A DNA stretch of 64,000 nucleotides from Candidatus Saccharimonadota bacterium (GTDB lineage Bacteria > Patescibacteriota > Saccharimonadia > Saccharimonadales > Saccharimonadaceae). Made by a program: the position numbers and the translations under genes. Within the stretch, counting starts at the first letter, position 1. Every line of letters begins with the position of its first letter. Positions 7,901 to 15,636 of this stretch are shown in pieces. The DNA lies in NCBI GenBank assembly GCA_003979185.1, contig RYWJ01000003.1:1-64000 (forward strand), given 5' to 3'. A model generated the notes under the pieces. It searched no databases. It was not told the origin of the DNA and was given only the letters and a program-made list of their open reading frames with translations.

Positions 7901-9025
7901 ATGAAAAAATATCTTGCTGTGCTTGGGCGACAACCTCTGATTTCGGTCGCAGAACTTGAAAGCCTCTATCAAAACGTCCAGCTCATAGCACCGAGCTTGG
8001 CAGAGTTTGAAACTACCGCAGACACTCCGCCCGACTTAGATCGACTCGGAGGCTCTCTCAAGATTGCCGAACCAATTACCGAACCTTTACCCAAATTCTG
8101 GCAAAAGCTCCCTGATTTTGGCAAAATTAGTCTAGGTATCTCAGATTACTCGCGTGGTACGAATCCTTACCTAACTCAAAGAGAAGCTCTCAAATGGAAG
8201 CGCGTGATCACTAAGTTAGGTCATAATGTACGGGTCGTGCCCAATAAAACCGCCATCCTATCTAGCGCAACGAGCTTTCATAATAAACTCTTCACCGATA
8301 CTCATATCGAGCTAATCAAGAATGGTAAAAAATACTATCGAGTGCTTGCCGTACAAGATATCAATGCTTACACCAAACGCGATCAAGCTCGCCCAGCGCG
8401 GGATGCAAAAGTTGGCATGTTGCCACCTAAACTCGCGCAAATCCTCATCAATCTTTGTGGCAATATGCCCACAAAAAGCATCTTATTAGACCCATTCTGT
8501 GGCACCGGAGTAGTATTGCAGGAAGGGCTACGTTTAGGTTTCAACTTATACGGTACCGATCTAAATCAACGCATGATTGACTATACTCGCAAAAATCTCG
8601 AATGGGCAGCAGTCAAATTCCAAACCCCTGCTCCAGTTCAACCAATTCTCGACCAAGGTGATGCACAAAATTACCAATGGACTCCAACCCCAGATCTAAT
8701 CGCCTGCGAAACCTACCTCGGCCCACCAATGTCGCAGCCACCAGTCGATATCAAGCTCAAAACCGCCAAGCAAGAGTGCAGAAGCATCATTCTAAGTTTC
8801 CTCAAGAATCTCGCCTCCCAAATCCGACCCGACACACCCGTAACAATTGCCGTACCAGCGTGGCTCAGACCAGACGGACAATACGAACGCTTAAATATTC
8901 TTGACGAAATAGAGAATCTGCGCTATAATGTAGTAAGATTTAAGAATTTGAGGCAGAAAGACCTACTTTACCATCGTGATGGTCAGGTTGTCGCCCGGGA
9001 AATAATAGTTTTAAGGAAAAAATAG
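7901..9025 (+). CDS. Trm11-like (THUMP/Rossmann) RNA guanine-N2 methyltransferase
   Basis: 374 residues from the ATG at 7901; the in-frame ATG at 7892 overlaps the -10 box. The C-terminal half is a SAM-dependent methyltransferase with motif I DPFCGTGVVLQEGL and GTDLNQRMIDYTRKNL. The usual D/N-PP-Y catalytic motif is not obvious (CETYLGPPM is at that place). The N-terminal half, with GRQPLISVAEL, is laid out as in archaeal and eukaryotic Trm11 / TIGR01177-type enzymes. tRNA is the likely substrate; the exact position is inferred only. rpmA follows after 3 nt. Confidence 0.8.
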   Translation: MKKYLAVLGRQPLISVAELESLYQNVQLIAPSLAEFETTADTPPDLDRLGGSLKIAEPITEPLPKFWQKLPDFGKISLGISDYSRGTNPYLTQREALKWKRVITKLGHNVRVVPNKTAILSSATSFHNKLFTDTHIELIKNGKKYYRVLAVQDINAYTKRDQARPARDAKVGMLPPKLAQILINLCGNMPTKSILLDPFCGTGVVLQEGLRLGFNLYGTDLNQRMIDYTRKNLEWAAVKFQTPAPVQPILDQGDAQNYQWTPTPDLIACETYLGPPMSQPPVDIKLKTAKQECRSIILSFLKNLASQIRPDTPVTIAVPAWLRPDGQYERLNILDEIENLRYNVVRFKNLRQKDLLYHRDGQVVAREIIVLRKK

Positions 9026-9028
9026 CAT

Positions 9029-9301
9029 ATGTCACATGTCAAAGCTGGCGGTACCGCCAAAAACATCCATAATAATGCTGGTCAACGTCTTGGCGTCAAA
9101 CGCTTTGGTGGCCAAAAAGTTCGCAACGGTGAAGTTCTCGTACGCCAGACTGGCGCTACTAAAATTGCTGGCGAAGGTACTTATATGAGCCGTAATTTTA
9201 CTATCCATGCTGCTAAAGATGGCGTAGTAACTTTCGTAAAGACCAAGAAGTCACATTTTTCAGGCAAAAGTGTTCCTCGTGTGCGCGTAGAAGTACGCTA
9301 A
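9029..9301 (+). CDS. rpmA: 50S ribosomal protein L27
   Basis: 90 residues with the L27 hallmarks: AGGTAKNIHNNAGQRLGVKR, GEVLVRQTG and the C-terminal FVKTKKSHFSGKSVPRVRVE. The N-terminal tail reaching the peptidyl-transferase centre is short (MSHVKAGGT), with no cleavable presequence. It forms a two-gene unit with the methyltransferase and ends before a good terminator. Confidence 0.97.
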   Translation: MSHVKAGGTAKNIHNNAGQRLGVKRFGGQKVRNGEVLVRQTGATKIAGEGTYMSRNFTIHAAKDGVVTFVKTKKSHFSGKSVPRVRVEVR

Positions 9302-9318
9302 TTCTCGATAAGCTATCC

Positions 9319-9358
9319 CTACAAGACGTCTGCAAGAACAAAAATGCGGCGTCTTTTT
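9319..9358 (+). terminator. Intrinsic terminator of the rpmA unit
   Basis: AAGACG ... GC pairs with GC ... CGTCTT, followed by TTTTTT. Confidence 0.8.
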
Positions 9359-9423
9359 TGATAAGATATAGCTCAAGATAATCCCAATATCTCAGAATAA
9401 TTTACATTTTAGTACAAATGCTA

Positions 9424-9452
9424 TTGACTTTTTGAGTACAGTGTGCTATAAT
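9424..9452 (+). promoter_or_regulatory. Strong sigma70-type promoter
   Basis: TTGACT (9424-9429), 17-bp spacer, TATAAT (9447-9452), with TGTGC before the -10. Same promoter family as at 13231, 19442, 31720, 40591 and 49052. Confidence 0.88.
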
Positions 9453-9458
9453 AGAAAG

Positions 9459-9618
9459 ATAGGGCTGGAGTTTCCGCTCTCGTGGTTGGTTTTGTTCACA
9501 AAGAGCAAAAACCCATTTTTTTACATGTTTATATTGTTTGCAAAAATCTCCAGATTCATAGATAAGAGTTGCACATCTTATCTTTTGAATAAAATCATCG
9601 AATCAGGGGGTAATCCAA
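9459..9618 (+). promoter_or_regulatory. Long structured 5' leader with internal terminator-like hairpin
   Basis: About 160 nt separate the promoter from the first ATG. GGTTTTG pairs with CAAAAACC (one bulge) and is followed by ATTTTTTT, a terminator inside the leader. CTGGAG near 9465 can pair with CTCCAG near 9547, enclosing that hairpin. GATAAGA/TCTTATC forms a third hairpin near 9561-9582. The layout suggests attenuation, but only one copy is visible. Confidence 0.45.
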
Positions 9619-10025
9619 ATGAAGAAAGCCATTTCTTTGATATTGGCTATTGTTCTGCTGATGAACATCCTAACGACGTCGGCATTTGCCAGCAAGCCGA
9701 GAAGCTTATCGACGCGTTGGACCTGCCGTTTACCTACTACAGTATCAATACCTGCGTCTATACCAAAGAAATCCATGACTACATCGTGGGCGAATGGGAT
9801 GGTAGTGATCGCACCGGCGATGATTTTGGCGGCTACAATGCTGCGCGCTACGTCATGAGCAGAGAATACTACTGGATCGCCAGCAATCTCATCAACGGCA
9901 AAAGCTACAGTCTTAGTGCCAACGTGGACTACGAGGATTATAAGGAAGTTGTCCCTGCCCGCTCCAGCAACCAGAGCTACAGCTTAGCGGTCAGTCGTAT
10001 CACAGGTGAGGTCGAACAACTGTGA
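9619..10025 (+). pseudogene. Frameshifted secreted-protein gene
   Basis: The ATG at 9619 (after GGGGGT) starts a clear signal peptide, MKKAISLILAIVLLMN...SAFA, but that frame becomes non-protein-like just after the cleavage site. The protein-like sequence continues in another frame (EKLIDALDLPFTYYS, GEWDGSDRTGDDFGGY, YSLAVSRITGEVEQL) to the stop at 10025. A single-base change near 9690-9705 would join the two. No slippery heptamer is visible, so inactivation or a sequencing error is likelier than programmed frameshifting. The coding part is GC-richer than its neighbours. No family recognised. Confidence 0.65.
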
Positions 10026-10051
10026 ATAGGTGCAACTATCACACCAAGCTT

Positions 10052-10082
10052 GCTCAGCCCCGACCAACGTCGGGGCTTTTTC
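10052..10082 (+). terminator. Intrinsic terminator
   Basis: AGCCCCGAC-CAAC-GTCGGGGCT followed by TTTTCC: a 9-bp GC-rich stem ending the unit at 9619-10025. Confidence 0.9.
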
Positions 10083-10183
10083 CTTGCACTGCCAACAAGG
10101 CCACTATGCCAATAAGTAGAGTCAGGGGGATTTACTTTCACCAGTATCATTTGAAATATTTGTCGAGCATCTTCAAGAAAAGC

Positions 10184-13063
10184 CTATTCAGACAGCATCA
10201 TCTTAAGATATTTGCCAGTCGGCGTCTTTTCATCTTGCGCTAGTTGTTCAGGCGTACCCTCCGCCATCACACGGCCACCATTCTGACCACCCTCTGGACC
10301 CATGTCAATGATCCAGTCCGCTGCCTTGATTACATGGAGATTATGTTCGATAATAATCATAGAGTTACCGCCATCGACCAACCGACTTAGAATGTCTAGA
10401 AGTCGTTTCACATCATCCGTATGCAAGCCAGTAGTTGGCTCATCCAAAATGTAAAGAGTTTTGCCAGTACTACGTCGCGCCAACTCGGTCGCTAGCTTGA
10501 TACGCTGCGCCTCGCCACCAGAAAAGGTCGTTGCTGGCTGACCAAGTTTAATATATCCCAGGCCGACTTCTTGAATAGTCTTGAGTTTAGGAGCGATCGC
10601 TGGAATGTTGGCGAAGAACTCCACTGCCTCATCAATCGTCATATCTAGTACTTGTGAGATATCTTTACCCTTATACTTAATCTCTAGGGCTTCGTGATTA
10701 TAACGACGACCATGACAAGCCGGACAGGTCACATAGACATCTGGCAAAAAATGCATCTCAATCTTATTCACACCATCGCCTTGACAAGTTTCGCAACGTC
10801 CACCCTTGACATTAAAGCTAAAACGACCCGCCTTGTAGCCACGCAGCTCTGCTTCAGGCTGCTTTGCAAAAAGTTCGCGAATTTGGTTAAAAACACCAGT
10901 GTACGTAGCTGCATTCGAACGCGGCGTGCGCCCAATCGGTGACTGATCAATCACGATTGCTTTGTCTAAATACTCAATCCCGTCAATCCGTTCATGCAAG
11001 CCCGCCACAGTCTGCGCGCGATGCAATCTCGCTAAGAGCTCGTTCGCTAGAATTTCGTTCACCAGAGTCGACTTTCCCGAGCCAGACACACCAGAAACCA
11101 CCGTCATTACACCTAGTGGAAAATGCACGTCAATATTCTTCAAGTTGTTTTCGCGTGCGCCGACGACGACCAGTTCTTGATCTTTTTTGGGTTTGCGGCG
11201 TTTCTTCGGTACAGGTATGGATTTGCGCCCCGACAGATACTGACCTGTAATCGAATCATCATCCTTCGCCACCTCATCTGGCGTGCCAGCAGCGATCAAA
11301 CGACCACCATTCTTACCAGCACCTGGACCAATATCTACAATAAAATCCGCCTCGCGCATAGTATCTTCGTCGTGCTCAACCACAATCACGGTATTGCGCA
11401 AATCACGCAAATGTTTCAAAGTCGCGATCAATTTATCGTTATCACGCTGATGCAAGCCAATCGACGGCTCGTCCAGTACATAAAGCACTCCTTGCAAACC
11501 AGAACCAATTTGCGTCGCTAACCGAATTCGTTGTGCCTCGCCACCTGACAAAGTATTCGCAGCGCGTCCCAACTCCAAGTACCCCAAGCCCACATCCTGC
11601 ATGAACTGCACTCGCTCCCGAATCTCTTTAATGATCGGGTCAGTAATGACTCGCTCCGCTTCCGTGAACTGCAGGTCTTTTTTAAGCACTTCAAGTGTCG
11701 CATCAACGTCTAGATTGCACATATCAACAATATTAAGACCATGAACTGTGACTGCCAAAACTGCTGGTTGCAACCGCGCGCCATGACAGGTCTGACATTC
11801 GCGCACTCGCATAAAACGCTCAATATCCTTGCGCACAAAATCCGAATCGGTTTCTTTATGTCGACGCTCTAAAGTCGGGATCACCCCCTCATAGGTCGAT
11901 TGATAAGTCGCACCATTGCCCCATTTACCGTGTCCACCAACTTTCACTTCGTATTTTTCTTTGCCGGTACCGTACAAAATCTTCTGGATATCTTCCTCTT
12001 TGAGGTCCTTAATCGGCACATGACAAGAGAATCCGTGACGATCCCCCACCGCCTCCAAACGTTTGAGCCACCAAGATTCTTGCGTTACGCGATTGAACGG
12101 TCGGATGCCACCCTCAGCAATAGTCAAGTTCGGATTCAAGATCAGCTCTGGATCGATCTCCATGCGTGTACCTAAACCCGTACAAGTCGGACAAGCCCCC
12201 TGAGGTGCATTGAAAGAGAATAGCCTTGGTTCCAACTCTGGAATTAGCTCGTCTGGGTGTAGCTCACAAGCATACCGCTGAGAATAAGTCAAAATTTCAG
12301 CATTCTCACCGCTTTTATTCTCACCTACCGCCGTACTATTATCATTAATCTTGAGGAGCTTAATAATCCCCTGCCCCAGTTCCAAAGCCTGCTCGATCGA
12401 GCCTGAAATCCGGCTTGCCAAATCTGGCGACAGAATGAACCGATCTACTACCACCTCAATATCGTGACGATCATTCTTATTCAAATCTGGAAATTCATCA
12501 AGTGCATAAATAATACCGTCAATACGCACGCGCGAAAAACCTTTAGCTTGATATTGCTCCGATACATGTTGGAAACTACCTTTCTTCTGAGAAACAATCG
12601 GTGCCAAAAGCATTAGTTTACTGCCAAGAGGCAATTTCATCACTTCATTGACAATATCCTCAACACTCCGTCGATGCACCTCACGGTGACAAATCGGACA
12701 ATGCGGTATACCAACTCGGGCAAACAAAAGCCGCATATAATCATACACTTCAGTCACAGTTGCAACCGTCGAGCGAGGGTTGCGGCTAGTAGACTTCTGG
12801 TCAATCGAAATTGCCGGACTCAAACCAGTAATACTATCCACATCTGGCTTATCCATAATCCCCAAGAACATCCGTGCGTAACTTGATAGGCTCTCCACAT
12901 AGCGACGCTGCCCCTCCGCGTAAATCGTATCAAAAGCTAAACTGGACTTGCCACTACCAGAAAGTCCCGTGATCACGACCAACTTATCCCGCGGAATATC
13001 TACATCGAGATCCTTGAGATTATGTTGCCGCGCACCACGGATTTTGATAAAGTTATCATTCAT
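10184..13063 (-). CDS. uvrA: UvrABC excinuclease subunit A
   Basis: 959 residues, full length (usual ~940). DNA-damage recognition ATPase of nucleotide excision repair. Two ABC modules are visible: Walker [14 protein letters not shown] near residue 32 and [15 protein letters not shown] in the second half, each with an LSGGEAQRI- or [13 protein letters not shown] signature. Zinc-module CxxC motifs include [27 protein letters not shown] and [16 protein letters not shown] at 13075-13080 gives a leader of only a few nucleotides. It stands alone; uvrB and uvrC are not in the window. Confidence 0.98.
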   Translation of the reverse strand: MNDNFIKIRGARQHNLKDLDVDIPRDKLVVITGLSGSGKSSLAFDTIYAEGQRRYVESLSSYARMFLGIMDKPDVDSITGLSPAISIDQKSTSRNPRSTVATVTEVYDYMRLLFARVGIPHCPICHREVHRRSVEDIVNEVMKLPLGSKLMLLAPIVSQKKGSFQHVSEQYQAKGFSRVRIDGIIYALDEFPDLNKNDRHDIEVVVDRFILSPDLASRISGSIEQALELGQGIIKLLKINDNSTAVGENKSGENAEILTYSQRYACELHPDELIPELEPRLFSFNAPQGACPTCTGLGTRMEIDPELILNPNLTIAEGGIRPFNRVTQESWWLKRLEAVGDRHGFSCHVPIKDLKEEDIQKILYGTGKEKYEVKVGGHGKWGNGATYQSTYEGVIPTLERRHKETDSDFVRKDIERFMRVRECQTCHGARLQPAVLAVTVHGLNIVDMCNLDVDATLEVLKKDLQFTEAERVITDPIIKEIRERVQFMQDVGLGYLELGRAANTLSGGEAQRIRLATQIGSGLQGVLYVLDEPSIGLHQRDNDKLIATLKHLRDLRNTVIVVEHDEDTMREADFIVDIGPGAGKNGGRLIAAGTPDEVAKDDDSITGQYLSGRKSIPVPKKRRKPKKDQELVVVGARENNLKNIDVHFPLGVMTVVSGVSGSGKSTLVNEILANELLARLHRAQTVAGLHERIDGIEYLDKAIVIDQSPIGRTPRSNAATYTGVFNQIRELFAKQPEAELRGYKAGRFSFNVKGGRCETCQGDGVNKIEMHFLPDVYVTCPACHGRRYNHEALEIKYKGKDISQVLDMTIDEAVEFFANIPAIAPKLKTIQEVGLGYIKLGQPATTFSGGEAQRIKLATELARRSTGKTLYILDEPTTGLHTDDVKRLLDILSRLVDGGNSMIIIEHNLHVIKAADWIIDMGPEGGQNGGRVMAEGTPEQLAQDEKTPTGKYLKMMLSE

Positions 13064-13087
13064 ACTAACTAGAGATTATACCTTAAA

Positions 13088-13119
13088 ATACCCAAAAAGT
13101 AAACCGCCCTACGACGAGG
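13088..13119 (-). terminator. Intrinsic terminator of the tiny 11-codon unit
   Basis: Read on the minus strand, CCGCCCT-CGTCGT-AGGGCGG then TTTACTTTTT. It lies between the tiny unit and uvrA. Confidence 0.85.
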
Positions 13120-13150
13120 GCGGCGCATTGAGAAGGTTTAGGATTGGGCA

Positions 13151-13186
13151 TTAGTCCTTTAGAATATTTACAGCTCCTCTTTTCAT
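13151..13186 (-). CDS. Possible 11-residue peptide ([11 protein letters not shown]) in its own transcription unit
   Basis: On the minus strand a full consensus promoter, an AAAGGGGAA ribosome-binding stretch, ATG, 11 codons, TAA and an intrinsic terminator follow each other within about 170 nt. The peptide is basic at the N-terminus and matches no family I know. The transcript may instead be a small regulatory RNA whose short frame is accidental. Confidence 0.4.
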   Translation of the reverse strand: MKRGAVNILKD

Positions 13187-13230
13187 AGAATCATTCCCCT
13201 TTCTACATATTGAATAGAGCCTATCTCTCC

Positions 13231-13259
13231 ATTATAGCACACTTTGCTCAAAAAGTCAA
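13231..13259 (-). promoter_or_regulatory. Strong promoter of the 11-codon unit
   Basis: TTGACT, 17 bp, TATAAT on the minus strand. The spacer is the same as at 31720-31748 (TTTTGAGCAAAGTGTGC). Confidence 0.9.
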
Positions 13260-13295
13260 TGGTTACAGAGATAAAAGGTAGGGGGTGTTGCTCTC

Positions 13296-13341
13296 TTAAT
13301 ATCACACCAGTCATTTCCCTAAAGCTTGCGGCGTCCACGCA
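13296..13341 (+). repeat. Repeat X, single arm near cassette B
   Basis: TTAATATCACACCAG ... CCCTAAAGC, then GCGTCCACGCAC, matching the X arms around 1275-1403. Here it has no inverted partner. Confidence 0.75.
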
Positions 13342-13370
13342 CGCTATATGGTTATGAGTGTTATGTTTCC

Positions 13371-13484
13371 CCAACTCCTATTCTTCCGGATAGACCCATT
13401 CCGACGCCTGTCTTCACAGGGTCGTTCATTCTTCGCATTGAAGCTTCAATGCTCTTTTAGTCTATCGGAAGTAACAGGAGTTGG
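13371..13484. repeat. Large palindrome (repeat Y arms) 3' of cassette B
   Basis: CCAACTCCTATTCTTCCGG at 13371 is inverted as CGGAAGTAACAGGAGTTGG ending at 13484. The interior holds a perfect 18-bp palindrome GCATTGAAGCTTCAATGC (13435-13452) and a CCTGT/ACAGG hairpin (13407-13420). It starts about 10 nt beyond the cassette B tail, just as the X palindrome does at cassette A. Confidence 0.75.
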
Positions 13485-13493
13485 GAAGAACCC

Positions 13494-13716
13494 TCCTCAC
13501 CACCCTTAACCCATATACTATTTAGGTAGTAGCGACGCAGCGTACGGAGAAGCCGTCGTAACGGTTGTCGTTGAGGGTTGGGCCGACACTGGAGCTATTG
13601 AAGTTCAGGTTGTACGCGTAGGTACTAGAGTTGGCAGTACGTGACCAGTAGAGGCCGCTGGAGCCGACACGGTTCAGTGAGCCATTGTAGACGTACCCGG
13701 CATAAGGGAAGTTGTA
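13494..13716 (-). pseudogene. Orphan FISUMP C-terminal cassette B
   Basis: The minus strand encodes YNFPYAGYVYNGSLNRVG...GLYWSRTA...GFSVRCVATT ending at TAA 13522-13524, then the constant tail (subtype GAGGAGGGTT, as cassette D). The frame stays open upstream to about 13800, but that extension overlaps the opposite-strand promoter and leader of FISUMP gene 2 and does not look like protein. No ribosome binding site was seen. Treated as a silent 3' fragment. Confidence 0.8.
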
Positions 13717-13748
13717 GGGCGGATGATAACTTAAGCAAATTTCGCGTC

Positions 13749-13776
13749 TTGAACCAGCACATTCACGTGGTATAAT
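13749..13776 (+). promoter_or_regulatory. Promoter of FISUMP gene 2
   Basis: TTGAAC, 16 bp, TATAAT with TGG before the -10. It places the transcript start right at the first stem of the structured leader. Confidence 0.75.
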
Positions 13777-13782
13777 AAAAAT

Positions 13783-13926
13783 GTCTAAACAATTTATCAA
13801 GAATGCAACTATGTTTGCTTTTTAGTTACAGGATATAAATGGCGCCGTGAGGCACTTTCGTCCTGTAATTGTAATAGTTGCAAGATAGATTGTTTAGACA
13901 CCCCTCGCGGTGCCATTTTTATTATT
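13783..13926 (+). ncRNA. Structured FISUMP leader RNA, copy 1 (candidate attenuator)
   Basis: Outer stem P1: GTCTAAACAAT (13783) with ATTGTTTAGAC (ends 13899), then TATC/GATA and TGCAACTAT/ATAGTTGCA. Inner stem P2: TTACAGGA 13826-13833 with TCCTGTAA 13861-13868. The P2 loop GGCGCCGTGAGG (13841-13852) is complementary, with two G-U pairs, to CCTCGCGGTGCC (13903-13914) just after P1. That 3' segment also forms a weak hairpin with the end of P1 before ATTTTTATT. Terminator and pseudoknot are mutually exclusive. No known riboswitch class recognised. Confidence 0.75.
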
Positions 13927-13964
13927 AAGTCCGCGGGGGTTGATATACATAAGGAGGGCTTAAG

Positions 13965-15485
13965 ATGCAGACAACACAAAATAACTATAACTACGGGAGG
14001 AAGTTCCGCAAGTATACTTATTCTAGTATTCCTATTAGTTTCTGCATCTTAGCCCTTTTACTACTGAACTCAGGTATCGGCAACCGAGCACATGCTGTAA
14101 ATACTGATCACGAAACTACAAGCAATAATACTCCCACCCCCATCTCCTATCCCAAGGATAATCCTACAGCATTAACCCATGCAGAGAATATGGTAGATAT
14201 GGGAGGCACAGATAGTGCGGACAACACTAACTATACAATATCTCGTGCAGTATCTCCCTCCACCTCACTAACTATTGCTACACCAAATCTTAGTACTATA
14301 GCACCAGTAGGAGAAGTATCATACTTAAGTAGCAATGTTACTTATAGCGCTAATGATATAGAAAGCTATAGTCTAAAGATTAGCTATGCCAGTGGTAGTA
14401 ATGCCCTCAAAGGCGATAGTAGCAGTGCTTCCACTATCACTGGAGCAGGAGGTAAAACTCCTGCTAATATGAGTAGTAATACCTGGGGATATGCTCTAGC
14501 TGATGCTAATGCTAACAATACTACACTTACATACAACACTATGCCAGCCTATGGTAGTGGAACTACCATAGTAAGTGGAAACGCTGAGAGCGTTCCCACT
14601 ACTACCAAGAAGTTAGTGTTTGCTAGTAAGTTTGCTGAGAGTGCAACTAGTGGGCATTATAGGACTAAGGTATTATTATCACTTACGGCGACACCGAAGG
14701 TAGTAGCAGGATTAGATAGTATTACTTACATGCAGGAGATGACGGGAGAAGTATGCAAACAAACACCGCAAAAACTCAAAGATCAAACCATACCTACGGG
14801 TGGATCTAAAGTGCTTATTGATAAACGTGATAATAGTACCTATACAGTAGCTAGACTTGAGGATGGAAATTGTTGGATGACACAGAACTTAAGGCTAACT
14901 ACTCAAAGTCTAGCTGCAGCTGGACATAGTAATACTTTAACTAGCGTAGATACTGATGTGGATAGTTTTACTATGCCTACTACTTTGGTGGGGTCAGGAA
15001 GCTCGGTTAGTAGATGGACCAATAGTTCCATCAAACCATATTCTGCTACGTTCAATAATGCTACGAACGGCACCTACTACAACTGGTCTGTAGCAGTAGC
15101 AGAAGCTGATACTAGCAGTCTCAAAAATAATGTTGACGCACCATGGAGCATCTGCCCAAAAGGCTGGAAGTTACCACCATCTACTGGTGATGGCTCGTAT
15201 AGTCAGTTTATGAATGCCGCTGGGATCGGTACCGATAAAACTGGCGTGACAAAAATCCAATCTACGCCCTACAATTTTCCGATGGCGGGACATGTTTATG
15301 CTGGCCGTCTAAATAACAATGGCGCTTGGGGCGTATATTGGACACGTACCGCCAACGACACTAGTACTGAATGGGCGGGATATTTATACTTTACCAGCTC
15401 AAAGATTGGGCGCGTTACTACCGAATTTGATTATTGGCGTCGTTCTAATGGTTATCCTATACGTTGCGTGGCAATTGGTAGCTAA
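13965..15485 (+). CDS. Secreted beta-domain plus FISUMP surface protein (FISUMP gene 2)
   Basis: 506 residues; ATG at 13965 follows AAGGAGGGC. Signal or anchor segment (YSSIPISFCILALLLLNSGI, then AHA), a Ser/Thr/Asn-rich region, a beta domain of about 150 residues (SNTWGYALADANAN, TSGHYRTKVLLSL), then FISUMP: MQEMTGEVC, RLEDGNCWMTQNLRL, ICPKGWKLPPSTG, TPYNFPMAGHVYAG, GVYWTRTA, YPIRCVAIGS. The order beta-FISUMP is the same as in gene 1. It has its own promoter and structured leader. Presumed cell-surface adhesin or ligand binder; ligand unknown. Confidence 0.88.
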   Translation: MQTTQNNYNYGRKFRKYTYSSIPISFCILALLLLNSGIGNRAHAVNTDHETTSNNTPTPISYPKDNPTALTHAENMVDMGGTDSADNTNYTISRAVSPSTSLTIATPNLSTIAPVGEVSYLSSNVTYSANDIESYSLKISYASGSNALKGDSSSASTITGAGGKTPANMSSNTWGYALADANANNTTLTYNTMPAYGSGTTIVSGNAESVPTTTKKLVFASKFAESATSGHYRTKVLLSLTATPKVVAGLDSITYMQEMTGEVCKQTPQKLKDQTIPTGGSKVLIDKRDNSTYTVARLEDGNCWMTQNLRLTTQSLAAAGHSNTLTSVDTDVDSFTMPTTLVGSGSSVSRWTNSSIKPYSATFNNATNGTYYNWSVAVAEADTSSLKNNVDAPWSICPKGWKLPPSTGDGSYSQFMNAAGIGTDKTGVTKIQSTPYNFPMAGHVYAGRLNNNGAWGVYWTRTANDTSTEWAGYLYFTSSKIGRVTTEFDYWRRSNGYPIRCVAIGS

Positions 15486-15495
15486 ACATGAAAAT

Positions 15496-15517
15496 CCCCC
15501 AGCCGAAGCTGGGGGAT
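15496..15517 (+). terminator. Intrinsic terminator of FISUMP gene 2
   Basis: CCCCCAGC-CGAA-GCTGGGGG; stable tetraloop hairpin 10 nt after the stop, with little U-tract. Confidence 0.75.
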
Positions 15518-15636
15518 ACCAGAGTGAAGTAAGCCCGAAATAGGCTAATAATTACCAATTGTACAACTACAAACTCTAGCAATGAGTTCACTGTGACAAC
15601 GCCAATTCATAGCTACGAACTCTGACGACGTTTTCA

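Noticed and set aside
9432..9618. N-terminal extension of the 9619-10025 gene
   Set aside because: This stretch is the promoter -10 region and a structured leader; its translation is not protein-like.
13183..13374. 63-residue open frame on the minus strand
   Set aside because: It runs through the -10 box of the 11-codon unit and through repeat X, and has no ribosome binding site or protein-like composition.
13371..13484. Integron attC-type site
   Set aside because: The palindromes are imperfectly reminiscent of attC, but the RYYYAAC/GTTRRRY core pairs are not properly present and no integrase gene is visible.
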